DNA of 64,000 nucleotides, taken from Streptomyces sp. NBC_01116. GTDB taxonomy: Bacteria > Actinomycetota > Actinomycetes > Streptomycetales > Streptomycetaceae. The stretch is taken from assembly GCF_041435495.1 (NCBI RefSeq), contig NZ_CP108644.1:2356001-2420000 (forward strand). The letters run 5' to 3'. Below the pieces are notes generated by a model that was given only the letters and a program-made list of their open reading frames with translations, was not told the DNA's origin and made no database searches. Numbering within the stretch: the stretch's first letter is position 1; each line of letters opens with the position of its first letter. Position numbers and translations under genes: made by a program. Positions 36,181 to 46,400 of this stretch are shown here, piece by piece.

Positions 36181-36474
36181 ATGGCTTTCTCACCTCGTCT
36201 GGCGGCCCTGGCAGCCGTCGTCGCCGTGCCCCTCGGCATAGCGGCCACCAGCTATGCCATGACCGACACCTCGGAAGCGCCGAAGGTGCCTCCCACCGTC
36301 CAGCTGGAGGAGAGTCCGCGCGGCACACCGTCGCCGAGCGGTGTCACGTCGCCGACCGACGCCCCGACACCGAGCGGCTCCTCCTCTCCGTCCCGTACAC
36401 CCGACAGCTCCGTCGTCCCGGGCCCCTCGGCGGCCGACGACGACGATGACGACGACCTCGGTGATGACGGTTAG
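36181..36474 (+). CDS. small secreted Ser/Thr/Pro-rich protein with acidic tail, 97 aa
   Basis: Start ATG 36181 (MAFSPRLAALAAVVAVPLGI) opens a signal sequence cut probably near TSYA. The mature region is short, Pro/Ser/Thr-rich (SPSGVTSPTDAPTPSGSSSP), and ends in a run of Asp (ADDDDDDDLGDDG). It overlaps the kinase gene start by a few bases, so one operon. The acidic tail could bind cations, and the gene position suggests an accessory signal protein for the kinase. I see no matching family. Confidence 0.7.
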   Translation: MAFSPRLAALAAVVAVPLGIAATSYAMTDTSEAPKVPPTVQLEESPRGTPSPSGVTSPTDAPTPSGSSSPSRTPDSSVVPGPSAADDDDDDDLGDDG

Positions 36475-37888
36475 CTTTCCGAGGATCTCCGCCCGCGTAC
36501 GGATCATGCTCTGGTTGCTGGTCGTCATGGCGGTCGCGCTGGGCGCGGTCGCCGTCACCGTGCGTTCCATCCTCCAGCGGGACGTGGACCACCGCATCAG
36601 CCAGCTGCTCACCCAGGAGACCGGCGAGTTCGCGAACTTCGTGCCGCAGGGGGTGGACCCGGACACCGGCGGCCGGTTCGACACCGTGGAGAAGCTGCTC
36701 CGCATCTATCTGCAACGGCAGTACGCGGACCCTGACGAGGAGCTGCTGGGCATGACCGGGGAGCCCGGCACCAAACCCGGCGTCATCCGGCAGCGCCGGG
36801 AACTGCCGCAGGACATCGCCCTCTGGCCGGACGGCGACGCGTACACCAAGATCTACGCTTCCAAGGACTCCTTCGGGACGCTGGACCGCCCGCAGGGCGA
36901 GGTGCGCTGGGCCAAGGTCGTCATCGGGCCGTCCGCGGGGGAACAGCCCGGCGCGTTCGTCGTCGCCTTCCATCCGGAGCGCGAACGGGCCGTCGCCGAC
37001 AAGACGTTCTGGACGCTGCTCGCCCTGTCCGGTGTGGCGCTGCTGATGACGACCGGGATCGGCTGGGCGGTCGCCGGTCGCATCCTCGCGCCCGTCCGGC
37101 TGGTCCGGACGACGGCGGCGGAGCTGACCGAGCAGGACCTCACCCGGCGCATCCCCGTGGAGGGCCGGGACGACATCGCGGCCCTCGCCGAGACGTTCAA
37201 CGCGATGCTCGACCGGCTGGAGCGGGCGTTCGCCGCGCAGCGGGTCTTCGTCGACGACGCCGGGCACGAGCTGCGCACCCCCATCACCATCGTCCGGGGA
37301 CACCTGGAGCTGATGGGCGACGACCCGGCGGACCGGGAGGAGACGGTGCGGCTGGTCACGGACGAGCTGGACCGGATGAGCCGCATCGTCGAGGACCTGC
37401 TCCTGCTCGCGGGGGCCGAGCGCCCCGACTTCGTGCGCCCCGAGCCCGTCCAGCTCGCGGAGCTGACCGCCGACGTGTTCGTGAAGGTGCGGACCCTCGG
37501 CGACCGGGAGTGGCAGCTCGACGGCGTCGCGGACCTCGAAGTGCGCCTGGACGAGCAGCGGATGACCCAGGCGATGGTGCAGCTCGCGCAGAACGCCGTC
37601 CAGCACACCGGGCCCGGCCAGCGGATCCGGATCGGCTCGCGGGCCGAGGCGGACCGCGTCGAGCTGTACGTCGCCGACCACGGGCCCGGGATTCCGCCGG
37701 AGGACGCCGAGGTGATCTTCGAGAGGTTCCGCCGGGGGACGTCCCGGCGCGGGACCCGCACCAGCGGCGCGGGGCTCGGCCTCGCCATCGTCAAGGCCAT
37801 CGCGGAGGGCCACCACGGCCGCGTCGAACTACGCCGGACCGAAGGCGGCGGAGCCACCTTCGTACTCACGCTGGAGACCGCCTCATGA
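36464..37888 (+). CDS. two-component sensor histidine kinase (HAMP type), 474 aa
   Basis: Start ATG 36464 (GTG 36461 is also possible) overlaps the end of the small secreted protein gene. Membrane helix 1 (IMLWLLVVMAVALGAVAVTV), an extracellular domain of about 150 residues, helix 2 (WTLLALSGVALLMTTGIGWA), a HAMP linker (RILAPVRLVRTTAAELTEQD), then HisKA with VDDAGHELRTPITIVRG (His268) and HATPase with NAVQHTGPGQRI and GAGLGLAIVKAIAEGH. It senses an unknown extracellular signal and phosphorylates the OmpR-type regulator at 37885. Confidence 0.93.
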   Translation: MTVSFPRISARVRIMLWLLVVMAVALGAVAVTVRSILQRDVDHRISQLLTQETGEFANFVPQGVDPDTGGRFDTVEKLLRIYLQRQYADPDEELLGMTGEPGTKPGVIRQRRELPQDIALWPDGDAYTKIYASKDSFGTLDRPQGEVRWAKVVIGPSAGEQPGAFVVAFHPERERAVADKTFWTLLALSGVALLMTTGIGWAVAGRILAPVRLVRTTAAELTEQDLTRRIPVEGRDDIAALAETFNAMLDRLERAFAAQRVFVDDAGHELRTPITIVRGHLELMGDDPADREETVRLVTDELDRMSRIVEDLLLLAGAERPDFVRPEPVQLAELTADVFVKVRTLGDREWQLDGVADLEVRLDEQRMTQAMVQLAQNAVQHTGPGQRIRIGSRAEADRVELYVADHGPGIPPEDAEVIFERFRRGTSRRGTRTSGAGLGLAIVKAIAEGHHGRVELRRTEGGGATFVLTLETAS

Positions 37889-38544
37889 ACCGCATCCTGA
37901 TCGCCGAGGACGAGGAGCGCATCGCCTCGTTCGTCCAGAAGGGGCTGCGCGCCAACGGCTTCACCACGGTCGTCGCCGAGGACGGTGACCTGGCGCTGGG
38001 CCACGCGCTGTCCGGCGGGTTCGACCTGATGGTGCTCGACATCGGCCTGCCGGGCCGGGACGGCTTCACCGTGCTGCGGGAGATGCGCGAGGCCCGTGTC
38101 ACGCTGCCGGTCATCGTGCTCACCGCCCGCGACTCCGTGCGGGACACGGTGGCCGGGCTGGAGGGCGGGGCCGACGACTGGATGACGAAGCCGTTCCGCT
38201 TCGAGGAGCTGCTCGCCCGGGTGCGGCTGCGGCAGCGCACCGCCGCCCGCGCGCCCGAGGTCACCATGTTGCGCAGCGGCACTCTCGCCCTGGACCTGCG
38301 GACCCGCCGGGCCCGCGCGGGCGACCGGACGGTGGATCTGACGGCGCGTGAGTTCGTGCTGCTGGAGATGTTCCTGCGCCACCCCGGCCAGGTGCTGTCG
38401 CGCGAGCAGATCCTCTCCCATGTGTGGGGGTACGACTTCGACCCCGGGTCCAACATCGTGGACGTCTACGTGCGGGCGCTGCGCCGGAAGCTGGGCGCGG
38501 AGCGACTGGAGACGATCCGGGGCATGGGCTACCGCCTGCCCTGA
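37885..38544 (+). CDS. OmpR-family response regulator, 219 aa
   Basis: Receiver domain: ILIAEDEERIASFVQKGLRA, phospho-acceptor Asp52 in LMVLDIGLPGRDGFTVLREM, VLTARDSVRDTV and a conserved Lys in WMTKPFRFEELLARVR. C-terminal winged-helix DNA-binding domain: LTAREFVLLEMFLRHPGQVL, REQILSHVWGYDFDP and YVRALRRKLGAERLETIRG. The start overlaps the kinase stop by four bases. It probably acts on the TTCAT repeat upstream of this operon (autoregulation), unproven. Confidence 0.95.
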   Translation: MNRILIAEDEERIASFVQKGLRANGFTTVVAEDGDLALGHALSGGFDLMVLDIGLPGRDGFTVLREMREARVTLPVIVLTARDSVRDTVAGLEGGADDWMTKPFRFEELLARVRLRQRTAARAPEVTMLRSGTLALDLRTRRARAGDRTVDLTAREFVLLEMFLRHPGQVLSREQILSHVWGYDFDPGSNIVDVYVRALRRKLGAERLETIRGMGYRLP

Positions 38545-38742
38545 CCTCCGCCCCCGGCACCCGGCCCCGGCCCGAGCCCCGTCCCGCGCGCCCGGGGCGG
38601 GGCCTCTCACGTTCCCGGGAGCCGTGCCGTCCGCGTTCCCGGGCCGCCTCGGGCGGCGGGGGCAGCCGCTCGACAAACTTGATGAAAAGGCCTTCACCGG
38701 ACACTCATCGGGCACTCACCCCGCCTTCCGAGGCTGTACAGC

Positions 38743-40176
38743 GTGCCTCTACCACTCCGGCAGACCGTCGGCCTCTGTGCCGTCCTCGGACTCTGCGCTC
38801 TCCTCGCCGTCCCCGGCGCCGCCCCCGGCCTCGGCGTCGACGGGCGGCTCTCCCTCGCCGTCTTCGCCCTGGCCACCGCCGCCTGGATCGCCACTCCGGT
38901 GGACGACGCCTACATCGCGCTCGGCGCGGGCCTGGCGCTGACGGTCACCGGGGTGATCAGCAGCGAGACCCTCTTCGCCACCCTGGGCGACGAGACGGTG
39001 TGGCTGCTGATCTGCGCCTTCGTCCTGGCGGCGGCCGTGACCCGGACCGGTCTGGCCGGCCGGGCCGCCGTCTTCCTCGTCGGCGGGGCCAGGACCGTGC
39101 GCCAGCTGGTGCACCTGACCACGGCCGGACTGGTCGTCACCGCGTTCGCCGTGCCGGCCACGTCGGGGCGTGCCGCCCTCGCGCTCCCGGTGTTCCTGGC
39201 GCTGGCCGCGGCGCTGCGCGAGCGCGGCCGCCTGGTGGTGATGCTGGCCCTGCTCTTCCCCACGGTGATCCTGCTCTCCGCCGTCGCGACCCTGATCGGC
39301 GCGGGCGCGCACCTGATCACCGTCGGCGTGCTCTGGGAGCAGACCGGGGAGCAGTTGAGCTTCGTGCAGTGGCTCGTCCTCGGGCTGCCGCTGGCCGTCG
39401 TCTCCTCCCATCTCGCCGCCGAACTGGTGCTGTTGACGACGACCCGGCGGTCCGACCGCAAGGGTCCGGTCACCATCACGGCGGCGCAGATCCAGGAGCA
39501 CTCCGAGACGGCCGTCGAGGGACCGTTCAGCCCGGCGGAGTCCCGGTGCCTGCTCCTGCTGGCCACGGTCGTCCTGCTCTGGTGCAGCGAGCCCCTGCAC
39601 GGGGTGTCGCCCGCCGTGGTCGCGCTCATCGGCGCACTGGTGGCGACCTCTCCCGCACTGGGGACCGTGCGCTTCAAGGACGGTCTGCGGACGGTGCCCT
39701 GGCCGCTGCTGCTGTTCATGGCCGCCACCATGGCGATGGGCGTCGCCCTCTCCGACTCGGGCGCCGCCGACTGGCTGGTGGGCTGGATACCCCTGGGGGC
39801 GTCCACGCCCCCGTGGGTCTTCCTGACCGGAGTGGTCGTCGTCAGCACGGCCGCCCACCTGGCGCTCCAGTCGCGCTCCGCCCGGTCCTCCGTGCTGGTG
39901 CCGCTGGTGGTCGCGGCGGCGGTCGCGGCCGGGGTCAACCCGGTCACGGCGGCGCTGGCTTCCACGGCCGCCGCCGGCTTCTGCCACACGCTGCCCTCCT
40001 CGGCCAAGCCGGTCGCGCTCTTCGCGGACGTGCCCGACACCCCGACCTACACCCCGCGCGACCTGCTGCGGCTGTCCGCGTTCCTCGCCCCGCTCAGCGC
40101 GGCCCTCGTCCTCGTTTTCGCCCTCGCCGTCTGGCCGTTGCTCGGCGTGCCCGTCCTTCTGGAGACCCAGCCATGA
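38743..40176 (+). CDS. SLC13/DASS family permease, 477 aa
   Basis: GTG start at 38743. About twelve hydrophobic helices, with DASS-type signatures: WIATPVDDAYIALGAGLA, a TSGRAALALPVFLALAAALR stretch after the re-entrant loop, LIGAGAHLITVGVLWEQT and a C-terminal PSSAKPVALFADV loop. Length matches sodium-dicarboxylate/sulfate-type carriers. The stop overlaps the start of the glycerate kinase gene (ATGA), so the substrate is most likely glycerate or a related hydroxy acid; that assignment is inference from the operon. Confidence 0.85.
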   Translation: MPLPLRQTVGLCAVLGLCALLAVPGAAPGLGVDGRLSLAVFALATAAWIATPVDDAYIALGAGLALTVTGVISSETLFATLGDETVWLLICAFVLAAAVTRTGLAGRAAVFLVGGARTVRQLVHLTTAGLVVTAFAVPATSGRAALALPVFLALAAALRERGRLVVMLALLFPTVILLSAVATLIGAGAHLITVGVLWEQTGEQLSFVQWLVLGLPLAVVSSHLAAELVLLTTTRRSDRKGPVTITAAQIQEHSETAVEGPFSPAESRCLLLLATVVLLWCSEPLHGVSPAVVALIGALVATSPALGTVRFKDGLRTVPWPLLLFMAATMAMGVALSDSGAADWLVGWIPLGASTPPWVFLTGVVVVSTAAHLALQSRSARSSVLVPLVVAAAVAAGVNPVTAALASTAAAGFCHTLPSSAKPVALFADVPDTPTYTPRDLLRLSAFLAPLSAALVLVFALAVWPLLGVPVLLETQP

Positions 40177-41378
40177 CCCGTCCGACCCACCGCATCGCCA
40201 TCGCCCCCAGCGGTTTCAAGGAGTCCCTCTCGGCCGCCCGGGTGGCCGAGGCCATCGCGGTCGGCGTACGGCGCGTGATCCCCTACGCCGACCTCGACCT
40301 CATCCCGCTGGTCGACGGCGGCGAGGGCACGGCCGAGGCGCTGGCCCTGGCGGGCGGCGGCCGGCTGGTCCCGTGCACCGCGACGGGCCCGGTGGGCGAG
40401 CCGGTCGCCTCGCACTTCGCGCTGCTGGGCGGGCCGGGGCCGCTGACCGCCGTCGTGGAGATGGCCGCCGTCGCAGGGCTCGCCCTGGTGCCGCCGGACC
40501 TGCGCCACCCGGGCGCGACCACCACGTACGGCGTCGGCGAGCTGATCCGGGCGGCCCTGGACGCGGGGGCCCGGCGCATCCTCGTCGGCTGCGGCGACTC
40601 CGGTACGTCGGACGGCGGCGCGGGCGCCCTCCAGGCCCTCGGGGCCCGGCTGACGGACCGGCACGGCCGTGAACTGCACCGGGGCGGCGGGGCGTTGCAC
40701 GAGCTGGAGCGCATCGACCCGTCCGGCCTCGACCCGAGGCTCGCCCGCACGGAGCTGCTCGTGGCCTGCAACCCGTACAACGTGCTGTGCGGGAAGCGCG
40801 GGGTGGCCCGGGTGTTCGGGCCGCAGAAGGGGGCGACCCCGGCGGAGGTGGAGCTGCTCTCGGCGGGCCTGGAGCGGCTGGCCGCCGTCCTCACCCGGGA
40901 CCTCGCCCCGGCCTTCGCGCCGGCGACCGGCGTCCCGGTCGATCTGCGCACGGCTCCCGGCACGGGCGCGTCCGGCGGCCTCGGGGCCGGTCTCGCGGCC
41001 GTCGGCGCGCGGCTGCTCCCCCGCTACGACGTGCTGCTCGACGGTCTCGACCTGGACGCGCGCCTCGCCCGCGCCGACTTCGTGATCACGGCGGAGGGGG
41101 CGCTCGACCACCAGACCGTACGCGGGAAGATCCCGGCGGAGGTCGCCCGGCGGGCGCACGCCTCCGGGGTGCCGGTCCTGGTGCTGGCCGGGACGATCGG
41201 ACCGGGCGCGCAGGACGTGCGGGCGGTGGGCGTGGACGCGTACAGCGCGATCCTGCCCGCGCCGATGACGCTGGTGGAGGCGATCGACCGGAGCGGCGAG
41301 TTCCTGGCCGACGCCACGGAGCGCGCGATGCGGATCATGGCCCTGGGCACCCGGCTCGCGCCCCTGGCCGCCGCCTGA
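40173..41378 (+). CDS. glycerate kinase (GK-I type), 401 aa
   Basis: ATP-dependent phosphorylation of D-glycerate to phosphoglycerate. The family motifs are all present: APSGFKESLSAARVAEAIAV, LIPLVDGGEGTAEALALAGG, VEMAAVAGLALVPP, ILVGCGDSGTSDGGAGALQA, GKRGVARVFGPQKGATP and ADFVITAEGALDHQTVRGK. Full length for the family. Start ATG 40173 overlaps the permease stop, so uptake and kinase are co-translated, linking an imported acid to lower glycolysis. Confidence 0.95.
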   Translation: MTRPTHRIAIAPSGFKESLSAARVAEAIAVGVRRVIPYADLDLIPLVDGGEGTAEALALAGGGRLVPCTATGPVGEPVASHFALLGGPGPLTAVVEMAAVAGLALVPPDLRHPGATTTYGVGELIRAALDAGARRILVGCGDSGTSDGGAGALQALGARLTDRHGRELHRGGGALHELERIDPSGLDPRLARTELLVACNPYNVLCGKRGVARVFGPQKGATPAEVELLSAGLERLAAVLTRDLAPAFAPATGVPVDLRTAPGTGASGGLGAGLAAVGARLLPRYDVLLDGLDLDARLARADFVITAEGALDHQTVRGKIPAEVARRAHASGVPVLVLAGTIGPGAQDVRAVGVDAYSAILPAPMTLVEAIDRSGEFLADATERAMRIMALGTRLAPLAAA

Positions 41379-41526
41379 CGCGCACGCCCGGGTCCCGGGC
41401 TCCCCCCGGCTCCCCGGGGCCCGGCGGTACGCGCGGCGGGCCATCGGGGGCCCTCGCTGTCCCGGGTCTCCCGGGTCTGCCGGGGCCGGGAACGGGGTGC
41501 CGGGCGCGGCGGTTAGGCTCGGAGCC

Positions 41527-42339
41527 ATGGAGAGCCTGCGCATCATCGACACCTGGCCGGTCACGACGGCCGCCGCCGCCGTCGTGCGGGCGGACGGCAC
41601 GGTCCTCGGCACGCACGGGCCGGCCGACCACCGCTTCCCCCTCGCCTCGGTCACCAAGCCGCTCGCGGCCTACGCGGCGCTGGTGGCGTACGAGGAGGGG
41701 GCCGTCGAGCTGGACGAGCCGGCCGGGCCCGAGGGCTCCACGGTCCGCCATCTCCTCGCCCACACCAGCGGCCTGGCCTTCGACGAGCACCGGGTGACAG
41801 CCCCGCCGGGCGACCGCCGCCTGTACTCCAACGCGGGCTTCGAGGTGCTGGGCGACCACATCGCCAAGGCGTCCGGCATCCCGTTCGCGGAGTACCTGCG
41901 CCAGGCCGTCCTGGAGCCGCTGGGCATGACGTCCACGACCCTGGACGGCTCCCCCGCCCGCGACGGCGTCTCCACGGTCGCCGACCTGGTCCGCTTCGCC
42001 GCCGAGGTGCAGGCCCCCCGCCTGCTCGACCCGCGTACGGTCCTGGAGGCCCAGAGCGTCGTGCACCCGGGCCTCAAGGGCGTCCTGCCGGGCTACGGCC
42101 ACCAGAGCCCGAACGACTGGGGCCTCGGCTTCGAGATCCGCGACTCCAAGTCCCCGCACTGGACGGGTGGTTCCTCCTCCCCGGCGACCTTCGGACACTT
42201 CGGCCAGTCGGGCACGTTCCTGTGGATCGACCCGGTGGCGGGCGCGGCCTGCGTCGCGCTGACGGACCGGGCGTTCGGGCCCTGGGCGGCACAGGCGTGG
42301 ACGCCGTTCACGGACGCGGTTCTGGCCGAGCTGTCCTGA
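41527..42339 (+). CDS. serine hydrolase (beta-lactamase / class C fold), 270 aa
   Basis: The S-x-x-K motif FPLASVTKPLAAYAALVAYE gives Ser41/Lys44, the Y-x-N element is LYSNAGFEVLGDHI, and the third motif is GHFGQSGTFLW (H-x-G form). No signal peptide, so cytoplasmic. Members include esterases and D-amino-acid peptidases; a true beta-lactamase role is not implied. The last 32 bases overlap, tail to tail, with the ATP-binding gene on the other strand. Confidence 0.88.
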   Translation: MESLRIIDTWPVTTAAAAVVRADGTVLGTHGPADHRFPLASVTKPLAAYAALVAYEEGAVELDEPAGPEGSTVRHLLAHTSGLAFDEHRVTAPPGDRRLYSNAGFEVLGDHIAKASGIPFAEYLRQAVLEPLGMTSTTLDGSPARDGVSTVADLVRFAAEVQAPRLLDPRTVLEAQSVVHPGLKGVLPGYGHQSPNDWGLGFEIRDSKSPHWTGGSSSPATFGHFGQSGTFLWIDPVAGAACVALTDRAFGPWAAQAWTPFTDAVLAELS

Positions 42340-42781
42340 ACCGGCTGCCGCCCTTCTCCGGCGGCGTCAGGCACTCGAACCAGACGGTCTTCCCGCTGCC
42401 GTCCCACCGCCTCTCGACGCCCCAGTCGTCGGTGACGGCGTCGACCAGGACCAGCCCCCTGCCTCCCTCGTCCAGCGGGTCACCCGTGATGGCGAGGGGC
42501 AGGGCGGGGCTGCTGTCCGCCACTTCGACGCGTACGCCCTCGCCGCGCGGCAGCCGGAAGATGAAGGCCCTGCCGCGCCGGTCGGGCACGTGCCGCACGA
42601 CGTTGGCGATCAGCTCGGTGAGCGCCAGCTCCGCCGCGTCGGCGAGGAACAGCAGCCCCCACGCCGTGAGGTAGAGCCGCAGGACGCGGCGCAGATGCCG
42701 GGCGGAGTGCTCGCCGAGGGCGAAGTCGGCGCGGTAGACGGGCTCCCCGGGATCCCTCCGGGGGACGAGTACGTGATTCAT
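42308..42781 (-). CDS. ATP-binding anti-sigma-like protein (HATPase_c_2), 157 aa
   Basis: A short kinase-like ATPase domain: HSARHLRRVLRLYLTAWGL, AELALTELIANVVRHVPDRR (N box), VRVEVADSSPALPL (D box) and GRGLVLVDAVTDDWGVERR (G box). Streptomyces carry dozens of these, usually divergent from an XRE + DUF397 pair. Here the start and its divergent promoter are present, but the partner is missing: 40 bases on, only about eight codons of an XRE-like start remain. The intact XRE-DUF397 pair with a matching promoter lies 15 kb away at 57737. Confidence 0.88.
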   Translation of the reverse strand: MNHVLVPRRDPGEPVYRADFALGEHSARHLRRVLRLYLTAWGLLFLADAAELALTELIANVVRHVPDRRGRAFIFRLPRGEGVRVEVADSSPALPLAITGDPLDEGGRGLVLVDAVTDDWGVERRWDGSGKTVWFECLTPPEKGGSRFRTARPEPRP

Positions 42782-42884
42782 GCCACCAGACTGCGACGGG
42801 ATGGCTACGCTCGGCTACGTATCGAAACGAACGCCGCGAGGCGTTGCTCCCTTGAGGTCCGTCCGTGGCCGACATCCGGACGCT
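42748..42884. repeat. left copy of the ATPase/XRE divergent promoter repeat
   Basis: From GATCCCTCCGGGGG through the ATPase start and the XRE-like start (GTGGCCGACATCCGGACGCT), this matches 57618-57756 with about 12 differences in 135 bases, in the same orientation. GACGGGATGGCTACGCTCGG and CGAAACGAACGCCGCGAGGC are identical in both. The XRE-like frame here lasts only about eight codons. Confidence 0.85.
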
Positions 42885-42916
42885 GCGGTACGGAGGCGAG
42901 TGGCCCTCCGTACCGC
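42885..42916. terminator. hairpin at the end of the truncated XRE remnant
   Basis: GCGGTACGGAGG (42885-42896) pairs perfectly with CCTCCGTACCGC (42905-42916). Sequence and loop (CGAGTGGC) resemble the terminator after the DUF397 gene at 58832-58867, as though the operon between start and terminator had been deleted. Confidence 0.75.
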
Positions 42917-43436
42917 CGCTGCCGCTTCTCGGGGATCAGTCCTCGCCGCCGGCGCCTTCCGCGGCTGCCCGCTTCCGCCGCCGTTGGACGAACCGCACGA
43001 TCAGGAGCACCAGGCCAGCTGCTTGAACGAAGGACCGTGCCCGTGCTCGGCACGGAAGGCCACACCGAACTCCGCTGCCCGCAGGTCGCGGTAGTGCGTG
43101 CTTCGCTCGCTGGCCGTCCTGCTCCATGATCCCCCTGCTTGGCACGTTCCCATCTGCCCGGCCTTGACTGTTCAGGCGTTCGAGCGCGAGGAGCGGCGCC
43201 ATTCGGGTTGGTTTTCAGCCCCGATTCTGTTGATGTTGAAACAGTTGCCACAAGGCAAGAGAGGCTCCAGCAGAGGCCGTTGTGGGGCGAATGGGACGTT
43301 GAAGTCGGCTTGTTCCGGCCCGTTTGCGTGTTCTCGGTCAAGAAGGTGTTCGCACCTTGTGAAGAAGCCGTGGCAGCGTGTGGGGCTCCGGTGGCTCCAG
43401 TGGTCACTGCGTCTACGTATCCCGTGGGGGGACTTC
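42917..43436. other. 520-bp region ahead of the first RHS gene
   Basis: Mostly non-coding. On the minus strand, a frame ending at 42936 reads SFVQAAGLVLLIVRFVQRRR then KRAAAEGAGGED, like the C-terminal end of a small membrane protein whose start is lost; the hairpin at 42885 would be its terminator. The right part is AT-richer and should contain the promoter of the RHS gene at 43437. Confidence 0.4.
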
Positions 43437-46400
43437 ATGGTTTCGCGTGCTTCCGGCATGCCGTTTCGGCGTGCGCGTACATCCCGCAGAAGTGCTCTGA
43501 CAGCAGCCTTGGTGGTGGCCGCGCTGGGGGCAACCGTACTCCCGGCGCTGGCCGCTCCGGCCGACGCTCCGAGAGCCGACGGCGCGGCTGCCTCCGCGTG
43601 GGGTCCGGGCGGGCCGAAGGCGGAGATACCGCCGGTCAAGGTCGGTTCCAACAAGCCGGTCGGCAACCTGGCGGAGGCAGCCCTCACGCCGGAGAAGGCC
43701 GCTTGGCTGGAGGCGGAGAAGGGACGGGCCGGGACCGGCACGCCGCCCGCACCCTCCCGTGGGGCGGCCCGCGGGACGGCGGCCGCCTCCCTGTCCGCGT
43801 ATGTCCCGGAGGGGCAGGGTTCGGTGCCGTGGCATCAGATATCCGATTTCCGGGTCACCGATTCGCTGGTGGCGCGGGTGAACTACTCCACGGGCAACCT
43901 GATGCTGGCGGGGACGGACTTCGAGGTCGCGGGGGTGGGGCAGAAGCTGCGGCTGGCCCGTACGTACAACTCGCTCGACGCACCGTGGGGGAAGGTGTCG
44001 CAGCGGTGGTGGCAGGAGTACGAGCGCTACCTGAACCTGTCGAACGCGGACGAGGTCGTCCTGTACGACGCCACCGGGGCCGCAGTCCGCTTCACCAAGG
44101 CGGCAGGCGGGGCGCTCACGACGCCGAAGGGCTACTCCCAGGACCTGAAGAAGAACGCGGACGGCACCTATACGCTGACCGACCGGAAATCGGGCTCCAA
44201 GGACACCTACAACGCCAACGGCACACTGACGAAGGTGACCGACAAGAACAACGGCGCCATCACCGTCACCCAGCACAACACGGGTTCCGAGCACAAGGGC
44301 TTCAAACTCACCGAGACCCGCTCCGGCCGCTGGGTCGACCTGGTCAAGGCGTACCCGAACCAGTGGCAGGCCAAGGACCACACCGGCCGCACCGCCGTGT
44401 TCGACCTCAACCCGGCCGGCGACCTGGCGAGGACGACGGACACCGAGGGCAAGCACACGGTCTTCGACTACGACTCCTCGCGCCGTCTCACGAAGATCAC
44501 CACCCCCAAGGGCCGGGTCACCGTCTTCACCTACGACGCCCAGAACCGCGTCACCTCCATGCTCCGCGCCACTGAGCTGAACGGCTCCGGCCACACCGGC
44601 CCCACCTGGACCTACACCTACTCCGCCACCTCGCCCTCGGCGGCCGGCCGGACGACGGTCACCGACCCGGAGCAGCAGTCCACGAAGTACGACCACGACG
44701 CCGACGGCCAGGTCACCAAGGTCACCGACGCGCTGGAGCAGAGTCGTTCACGAACCTTCGACGCGAACCGCAACATCGACACCGCGACCGACGCCATGGG
44801 CGTGGGCGGGGCCACGGGGAACGTCACCACGTACGGATGGGACTCCCGCAACAACCCCACCTCGTCCGAGCTGCCCACCGGCGCGACGGCCACGATGGGG
44901 GGCTACCAGACGATCGCCGGTGCGGACCTGCCCGAGACGCTGACCACGGCGGACGACGAGAAGACGAAGTACACCTACGACACCGCCGGCAACACCAAGT
45001 CCGTCGCCATCGAAGGTACAGGCGGCGGCAATCAGTCCTTCGACTACAACCCCGCCACCCCGACCTGCGGTGGCTTCGAGGGCCAGGTCTGCAAGGTCAC
45101 CACGAAGATGACAGCCTCGAAGTCGGTCTCCACCACCTTCACCTACGACGCCCAGGGCAACCTGAAGACGGTCAAGGCTCCCGCCCCGCTGGGCGAGACC
45201 ACCTACACCTATGACGCGCTGGGCCGTCCTGAGACGGTGAAGGATGCCCGCGGTGTCACGGTCCTCTACACCTACGACCACCGCGACCGCGTCAAGAAGG
45301 TCGACTCCTCCAACTCCCTGGCCGTCACCTACGAGTACGACGGCGACGGCAACCTCATCCAGCGCTCGGACGGCACCGGCGTCACCAAGTACGAGTTCGA
45401 TCCGCTCTCCCGGGAGACGGTCCGCACTCTGCAGAACGGCTCCCAGACGGTGCTGGCCTACACCCCGGCGGGCAACGTCGACACGTACAAGGACCCCGCG
45501 GGCCTGACCGACTACACCTGGAACAAGGTCAACAAACTGGCGGAGCTGAAGGACCCCCAGAGCAAGATCACGAAGTACGAGTACAACAAGAACGGCGTCC
45601 GCACCAAGACCACCTACCCCGGCAGCACCGTCCAGGAAGTCACCCCGGACAAGTCAGGCCGCCCCGAGAAGATCAAGGCGACCAGCCCCAAGGGCACCCT
45701 CGTCGACCTTGCCTACGCCTACGCCCGCCCGGACGGCAAGGACGGCGGCAAGATCGGTACCACCACCGACGCGGTCGCGGGGACGAAGACGAGCTACGAG
45801 TACGACAAGGCGGGCCGCTTCGCCTACGCGGCGGAGAACAAGGGCAGCACGCTGAACGCCTCCTGGCAGTACTGCTACGACCTGGCCGGGAACCTCACCT
45901 CGCAGGGCGTCGACAAGGGCTGCCCCCGCGGCACCACCTACACGGTCAACGACGCCCAGCAGATCACCGCGAAGAACGGCTCCACAACGAACTGGTCCTA
46001 CGACCAGATCGGCAACGAGACCGCAGGTGCCTCCACTCCGGAGGGCACCCGCACCGGCGTCAAGTGGACCGACTACTCGCAGATGACGTCGATCACGACC
46101 GGCGGCAAGACCTATGCCGGGCAGTACGGCTCCACCGACCAGTCCGAGCGGATCAAGCTCGGCGACACCTTCTTCCACAACGGGCCCCTCGGCCTGGCCG
46201 CCACCTCGACGGCCGGTGTGGACACGGGATTCAACCGCGAGCCCGGGGGCACGCTGAACTCCATGACCCGCGGGGGGAAGAACCACTACTACCTGACCGA
46301 CGCACTCGGCAGCGTCGTCGCCCTGACAGACGAAGCCGGCACCAAGGTCAACACCTACGCCTACAGCCCCCGCGGCGTCCAGCGCACCACCACCACCACC

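Noticed and set aside
42781..42884. Functional short XRE-like peptide at the left repeat
   Set aside because: Only about eight codons resemble the XRE start before the sequence diverges into a terminator hairpin.
43098..43436. 113-codon upstream extension of the first RHS gene
   Set aside because: No ribosome site, no protein-like composition, and it precedes a clear signal peptide starting at ATG 43437.
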